The notes beneath the pieces are model-generated. The model was given only the letters and a program-made list of their open reading frames with translations. It did not search any database and was not told where the DNA came from. Shown piece after piece: positions 59,935 to 64,000 of a stretch of DNA of 64,000 nt (position 1 is its first letter; each line of letters begins with the position of its first letter). The stretch is from Bacteroidaceae bacterium (GTDB lineage Bacteria; Bacteroidota; Bacteroidia; Bacteroidales; Bacteroidaceae). The DNA lies in NCBI GenBank assembly GCA_017649485.1, contig JAGCGS010000032.1:1-64000 (forward strand). The letters are read 5' to 3'. A program made the translations under genes and the position numbers.

Positions 59935-61185
59935 TTAATGCGTTTCTACATTTGTTATTTCTCCGACGAAAATGTTGGCACGACCTCTGCCAGGCTTTTC
60001 TTTCGTTACATTTTGACACCTCATTACCACTGACGGTTGATTAGTGCCGTTGGGGTAGAAGGCCACCATATATTCCTTTGCCTGCATGAGCGGCTGATAA
60101 TTCTGGTCGGGGGTCAGAATGGTATTGATAAATCTTTTGCCATCTTTAGATGAGAGATAACCTCCGGCATTGGCAGTCATAGTTGTACGATTGAATTCGT
60201 CATCACCAATGATGATTACCAATCGTCCATTGCTGGCTTGGATCTTGTCGGCGGTCAGCTCTGGGAATAGTTCTGCTGAAACCTCTGGCTTCGCAGCATC
60301 TTCCACCTTTACAGCTTCAACCACAGGTTTAAGCTTTTCTTCTTGAGGATTAATAACCTCCTCTGCTTTAGTTTCTTCTACTTCAACCTCCTCTGCTTTA
60401 GTTTCCTCTATAGCCTTTACTGATTCTTCCACCTTTACAGCTTCAACCACAGGAATGTTGGGATTAATGGCAGGAGCAGCTGCTTTAGGTTGAGGCTTGA
60501 CCGGTGTTGTTTCTACAATATTAACCCGATTATCCACTACAGCTACAGCATTAGAATTGCGAGTTTCCTCTGGCTTCCCATCGGTCTTTACAATAGTAAA
60601 ACCACTTAGGGCTTTCTGTAAGCTCTCATTCATATCATCCACGAAATCAACAGTTTTTCTACGCCACTTGGCAAATCCTCTCGCCAATCGACTTTGATCT
60701 TTCGTTAGTGCAACTTCATCAGAGATCCAATCCTCCGCTACATAAATCTCTTTCTCATTAGGATAATCATAACGGATGTTCTTGATTTGCAGAACACACT
60801 TTCCGTCGTTGCAGTCGGCCACCATCTGATACATCACTTTCGTGCGGTCGAGAGATAAAGCAGAATTTGAAAACACGATATACTCTTCTCCATTAGCTGC
60901 CAGTTGTCCTTTCTCCTCGTTAGTATATGCTACACGACTCTTGTTTGCATTCTGCTGCATACGGCTATCCATCCATTCTTTCGTCTTGGCATATACTTCG
61001 TCCTTGCTCATGCCTGATATACTGAACTCCTTGGAAAATACAATTTTACCGTTAACCTCAGGCACAGCACCTTTCAGGTAGTAAGAATCCTCATGATTGG
61101 CATTCTCATTCTTTTGTGCCAATAATTGCTGTGGCAAACAGAGTGCCAAAGAAGCTATACAGATAGAGATGAAAGTGTTCTTCAT
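59935..61185 (-). CDS. DUF4468 domain protein, secreted
   Basis: A 416-residue protein with a Sec signal (MKNTFISICIASLALCLPQQ, cleavage near LLA-QKN). Residues about 45-190 form the DUF4468 domain (VFSKEFSISGMSKDEVYAKT, KWRRKTVDFVDDMNESLQKA region at the end). Next comes a Lys/Glu/Val-rich low-complexity part (about 225-305) with repeated EETKAEEV and VVEAVKVE words, and a C-terminal part with a second globular segment (VVMRCQNVTKEKPGRGRANI). DUF4468 is widespread in Bacteroidales and without known function. Its -7 box is at 61210-61218. Confidence 0.8.
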   Translation of the reverse strand: MKNTFISICIASLALCLPQQLLAQKNENANHEDSYYLKGAVPEVNGKIVFSKEFSISGMSKDEVYAKTKEWMDSRMQQNANKSRVAYTNEEKGQLAANGEEYIVFSNSALSLDRTKVMYQMVADCNDGKCVLQIKNIRYDYPNEKEIYVAEDWISDEVALTKDQSRLARGFAKWRRKTVDFVDDMNESLQKALSGFTIVKTDGKPEETRNSNAVAVVDNRVNIVETTPVKPQPKAAAPAINPNIPVVEAVKVEESVKAIEETKAEEVEVEETKAEEVINPQEEKLKPVVEAVKVEDAAKPEVSAELFPELTADKIQASNGRLVIIIGDDEFNRTTMTANAGGYLSSKDGKRFINTILTPDQNYQPLMQAKEYMVAFYPNGTNQPSVVMRCQNVTKEKPGRGRANIFVGEITNVETH

Positions 61186-61209
61186 AATGATGCTCTATTA
61201 ATCAACACT

Positions 61210-61218
61210 GCAAAGATA
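61210..61218 (-). promoter_or_regulatory. -7 box of the DUF4468 gene
   Basis: Minus strand TATCTTTGC, 25 bases before the ATG at 61185. Confidence 0.5.
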
Positions 61219-61311
61219 AGGATTTCCCGATAAAAACCCCTACACAATACCTTGAATCTTGCACTTTTTGCACAAAAATACCATGTTTGTGCAAAATATT
61301 TGTCCAATTCC

Positions 61312-61343
61312 TTGTTTCGTATTGATTATTGTTCTACTTTTGC
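61312..61343 (+). promoter_or_regulatory. Promoter of the FadL-type porin gene
   Basis: TTG (61312-61314), 20 bases, TACTTTTGC (61335-61343). The ATG is at 61410. Confidence 0.62.
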
Positions 61344-61409
61344 AGCCGTTTTCTGGAGAATGCTCCAAAAAATGCGAAAAATTAACCATTATTATAAATA
61401 GGTAAGAAG

Positions 61410-62798
61410 ATGAAAAAAGCATTATTTGGCTTAGCTTTGCTGAGCATTTCCACCTCCACTTTTGCTGGAGGCGTTTTAACCAATACCAACCAATCCGTAG
61501 CATTTATTAGAATGATGACGCGAGGAGCTATGATTGATTCTGATGGACCCTATTCTAACCCCGCAGGTTTAGGATTCCTTCAGCGTGAAGGTCTCCACCT
61601 CTCATTCAATTGGCAAAATGCCTACCAAGAACGCAATATTGATGCCACCTTTCCCCTGTTCCCCGAAGCCGACAACCATCGTTTCTATAAAGGGACCGCT
61701 TCTGCTCCCGTCATCCCCTCACTTTTCCTAACATACAAGAAAGGTCCTTGGGCTATTTCTGCCTATGGTGGCGTTGTTGGTGGAGGTGGAGAAGCATCCT
61801 ACAGTAAAGGTTTGCCGATGTTCGACTCTGGCGTTATGGCGAAGATTGCAGCTAATCCCACCGTGCAGTCAGTGATGCAGGCAACAGGTGCCAAAGCTGC
61901 TTCTGACTTGTATGACCTCAATACTGCAATGAAGGGACGTCAATACATCTATTCATTCCAAGCTGGTGTTACCTATCGTGCAACCGACTGGCTGTCTGTA
62001 TATGCTGGTATGCGAATGAACTATTTTACTGGTGGATACAAGGGCTATGTCACTGCTATGGCTAAGCCTGAGCTGTTGCAGAACCCAGTTATCCAACAGG
62101 CAGCATCCGCTAACCCTGCTTTGGCAGCTCTCGCTAATCAGCCTTTGGTTGATCTTCGTTTGGATGTTGACCAGAAAGGATGGGGTGTGGCTCCCATTAT
62201 CGGCGCTCATGTGAAGTTGAATAAATGGAACATTGGCTTGAAATATGAACTGAAAGCCAACCTCAATATTGAGAATGATACCAAAGAGAACTCCGACCCT
62301 AACGGTGCTTTGGCAGCTTATAGCAATGGTGTGAACACACCAAGCGATGTTCCATCCTTGCTCAGTGCAGCTGTGATGTATGAGGTTCTGCCTTCATTAC
62401 GTGCCAGCATTGAATATCATCATTTCTTCGACAAGGATGCTGAGATGGCGAATGATAAGCAGAAAGCTTTGACAAGTGGTACCAATGAGTATCAGGTGGG
62501 TGTAGAGTGGGATGCTCACAAATATATTACCCTAAGCGCAGGTTATCAGCGCACCGACTATGGACTGAGTGATGATTTCCAGTATGACACCTCTTTCTTC
62601 TGCGATTCTTATTCAATGGGTTTCGGTGGGGTAGTACATCTTTCTTCTCGCATGAAGGTAAACATAGGTTATTTCTGGACTCATTACCATAAATATACCA
62701 AGCAGTCAAGTAATTACAATGGCACTACCTTGCCAGGTAAAAATGTGTATAGCCGTCACAACAAAGTGTTTGGTGCTAGTATAGATTACATTTTCTAA
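61410..62798 (+). CDS. OmpP1/FadL-family outer-membrane transporter
   Basis: A 462-residue outer-membrane beta barrel with a Sec signal (MKKALFGLALLSISTSTFAG). The start of the mature chain, VLTNTNQSVAFIRMMTRGAM then SNPAGLGFL, matches the N-terminal hatch of FadL/OmpP1 proteins, which carry hydrophobic compounds such as long-chain fatty acids. The rest alternates in beta-barrel fashion and ends in an aromatic residue (DYIF), the usual BAM signal. It is monocistronic. The actual substrate is unknown. Confidence 0.88.
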   Translation: MKKALFGLALLSISTSTFAGGVLTNTNQSVAFIRMMTRGAMIDSDGPYSNPAGLGFLQREGLHLSFNWQNAYQERNIDATFPLFPEADNHRFYKGTASAPVIPSLFLTYKKGPWAISAYGGVVGGGGEASYSKGLPMFDSGVMAKIAANPTVQSVMQATGAKAASDLYDLNTAMKGRQYIYSFQAGVTYRATDWLSVYAGMRMNYFTGGYKGYVTAMAKPELLQNPVIQQAASANPALAALANQPLVDLRLDVDQKGWGVAPIIGAHVKLNKWNIGLKYELKANLNIENDTKENSDPNGALAAYSNGVNTPSDVPSLLSAAVMYEVLPSLRASIEYHHFFDKDAEMANDKQKALTSGTNEYQVGVEWDAHKYITLSAGYQRTDYGLSDDFQYDTSFFCDSYSMGFGGVVHLSSRMKVNIGYFWTHYHKYTKQSSNYNGTTLPGKNVYSRHNKVFGASIDYIF

Positions 62799-62831
62799 AT
62801 ACTCTTTCATTTAACTATTTTTGCGCAAAAG

Positions 62832-62864
62832 TTTGCATACTTCCCTGATTATGCTTACTTTTGC
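62832..62864 (+). promoter_or_regulatory. Promoter of the queuosine operon
   Basis: TTTG (62832-62835), 20 bases, TACTTTTGC (62856-62864). Transcription would start about 62871 and read into the candidate preQ1 riboswitch. Confidence 0.65.
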
Positions 62865-62899
62865 GCCGTTTTTATTAAATAGGACGCTGCTAATAACAG

Positions 62900-62936
62900 C
62901 CGTGTATTCCAGAACACCACGTAAAAAACAGGAAAA
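62900..62936 (+). promoter_or_regulatory. Candidate preQ1-I riboswitch
   Basis: CGTG (62901-62904) pairs with CACG (62918-62921) around a loop TATTCCAGAACAC, followed by an A-rich tail TAAAAAACAGGAA that runs to the start codon at 62937. The loop TTCC can pair with the tail GGAA, giving an H-type pseudoknot, and the tail resembles the ATAAAAAACTA of preQ1-I switches. The stem is short (four pairs), and the tail includes GGA at the ribosome-binding position, so control would be translational. The downstream genes (queuosine precursor transporter and queC) are the expected targets. Confidence 0.5.
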
Positions 62937-63617
62937 ATGAAACAACAAGTATCAGTAACATTCATGCTGCTGGGCATATTGTTTAATGTATGTCTCGTAG
63001 CTTCCAACTTGCTTGGAACCAAGCTCATTGATGTTTTCGGCATCAGCGTAACGGGAGGTCTCATGATTTTCCCAATCTCTTACATTATTAACGACTGCGT
63101 TGCAGAAGTTTGGGGTTATCGCAAAGCCCGCCTCCTTATTTGGAGCGGATTTGTCAGCAACTTCTTTACAGTAGCCGTAGGTTTGATAGCAGTAGCCGTA
63201 CCTGCCGCACCATTTTGGGAAGGCGAGGAGCATTTTAATTTCGTGTTCGGCATGGCTCCCCGTATCGCCTTTGCTTCACTGATGGCCTATCTGGTAGGCT
63301 CCTTCCTCAATGCCTGGGTAATGAGTCGCATGAAGATAGCCAGCAAAGGAGCTCGTTTCTCCTTGCGTGCCATCTGGTCGACTGTTGTGGGAGAAACTGG
63401 CGATTCGTTGATTTTCTTTCCAATAGCTTTTGGCGGGCTCATTGGTTGGTATGAGCTCATCGTCATGATGATTACCCAAATCATCCTCAAAACCTTGTAT
63501 GAAATCATCGTTCTACCCATCACCATCCGCGTGGTAAAGAAAGTCAAGAAGATGGAGGAAACCGATGTCTATGATGACAATGTGTCCTATAATGTGTTGA
63601 AAGTAAAAGATCTTTAA
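62937..63617 (+). CDS. Queuosine precursor transporter (YhhQ/VUT family)
   Basis: A 226-residue inner-membrane protein with six predicted spans. It belongs to the DUF165/VUT (YhhQ) family: [18 protein letters not shown] near the N-terminus, [20 protein letters not shown] and [17 protein letters not shown] are typical. YhhQ imports preQ0/preQ1 for queuosine formation in tRNA. queC begins two bases after its stop codon, supporting this function. Confidence 0.92.
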   Translation: MKQQVSVTFMLLGILFNVCLVASNLLGTKLIDVFGISVTGGLMIFPISYIINDCVAEVWGYRKARLLIWSGFVSNFFTVAVGLIAVAVPAAPFWEGEEHFNFVFGMAPRIAFASLMAYLVGSFLNAWVMSRMKIASKGARFSLRAIWSTVVGETGDSLIFFPIAFGGLIGWYELIVMMITQIILKTLYEIIVLPITIRVVKKVKKMEETDVYDDNVSYNVLKVKDL

Positions 63618-63619
63618 CT

Positions 63620-64000
63620 ATGATTGACGAAAAAGTATTGGTGGTGTTCAGCGGTGGGCAGGATTCCACCACTTGCCTGTTTTGGGCGAAGCGCGAGTTT
63701 AAGGAAGTTCATGCCGTTAGTTACCGCTATGGTCAGAAGCATGAGATTGAAGTAGAGTTGGCTCGTAAGATTGCCGAAAAAGCTGGTGTACCTTTTGAAG
63801 TGATGAATATCCCTTTGGTAGGTCAGTTGGGACATAACTCTTTGACAGACTCTTCGATGGTGATGGATCAGGAGGTGCCAGAGAAAGGATTGCCCAATAC
63901 TTTTGTGCCTGGTCGTAACATGTTTTTCTTAAGCATCGCCGCAGTCTATGCTCGTGAAAGAGGTATACGCCACTTGGTTACTGGCGTTTCACAAACCGAC
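63620..64000 (+). CDS. queC: 7-cyano-7-deazaguanine synthase, N-terminal part
   Basis: The first 127 residues of QueC, cut by the window end (the family is about 220 residues). The PP-loop [15 protein letters not shown] (about residues 9-23) binds ATP, followed by [20 protein letters not shown] and [21 protein letters not shown], the conserved substrate region. The enzyme converts carboxy-deazaguanine to preQ0 with ammonia and ATP. It is co-transcribed with the transporter gene upstream. Confidence 0.95.
   Translation, partial: MIDEKVLVVFSGGQDSTTCLFWAKREFKEVHAVSYRYGQKHEIEVELARKIAEKAGVPFEVMNIPLVGQLGHNSLTDSSMVMDQEVPEKGLPNTFVPGRNMFFLSIAAVYARERGIRHLVTGVSQTD

Noticed and set aside
1..64000. Insertion sequences, integrases or prophage genes
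   Set aside because: No transposase, integrase or phage structural motif was seen in any translation, although short repeats and a palindrome are present.

Overview
The window comes from a Bacteroidota chromosome, most likely a Prevotellaceae member (Prevotella/Segatella type). The evidence is: vegetative promoters of the Bacteroidota type (TTTG, about 20 bases, TAnnTTTG) before many genes; almost no Shine-Dalgarno sequences; a Rho factor with a long inserted disordered region; an UpxY-type antiterminator before a polysaccharide operon; fimbrillin-like and BspA-like lipoproteins; a DUF4468 protein; and a fused FeoA-FeoB. No genus assignment can be proven from the sequence alone.

Region 1-27.9 kb is mostly core genome. 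It holds a lactate permease (cut by the window edge), a DNA glycosylase, a phosphodiesterase lipoprotein, an AlbA_2 protein, a MaoC hydratase, a truncated pseudouridine synthase, an M48 protease, ribosomal protein L31 type B, fructose-bisphosphate aldolase, a GH13 lipoprotein, an Ala-rich coiled-coil lipoprotein paired with an OmpA porin, aquaporin, an ECF sigma/anti-sigma pair, a large RING/TerD-like protein, tRNA-His, folD, ffh, rho, tilS, feoAB with a Cys-rich partner, and tRNA-Cys. Two candidate structured leaders stand out: one upstream of the coiled-coil lipoprotein (9.89-9.97 kb), and a tandem pair of covarying stem motifs just before the RING/TerD gene (16.56-16.72 kb).

Region 28-42 kb is accessory. 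After repeats and a 116-bp imperfect palindrome, three co-directional surface lipoprotein genes (fimbrillin-like N-termini plus leucine-rich repeats, the third with an M64 peptidase domain) meet, at a strong shared terminator, a convergent operon of two M64 peptidases, an LRR lipoprotein and a 35-residue peptide gene. A further M64 lipoprotein lies at 57.4-59.7 kb.

Region 42-56.3 kb combines an exopolysaccharide operon (UpxY, Wza, Wzz, Wzx, a Wzy-like polymerase, three glycosyltransferases, an initiating sugar transferase) with a PqqD-like protein, a nucleotidyltransferase and an ABC exporter at its 3' end, and a divergent HPr-kinase-like gene. With the YxxP-containing 35-residue peptide this looks like a ribosomal-peptide modification/export module related to the K, N, B1 and D genes of paeninodin-type lasso clusters, but without lasso protease or cyclase. 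This is the best candidate for an undescribed system here.

Region 59.7-64 kb holds a small basic protein, a DUF4468 protein, a FadL-type porin, and a queuosine locus: a precursor transporter with a candidate preQ1-I riboswitch, followed by queC, cut by the window end.
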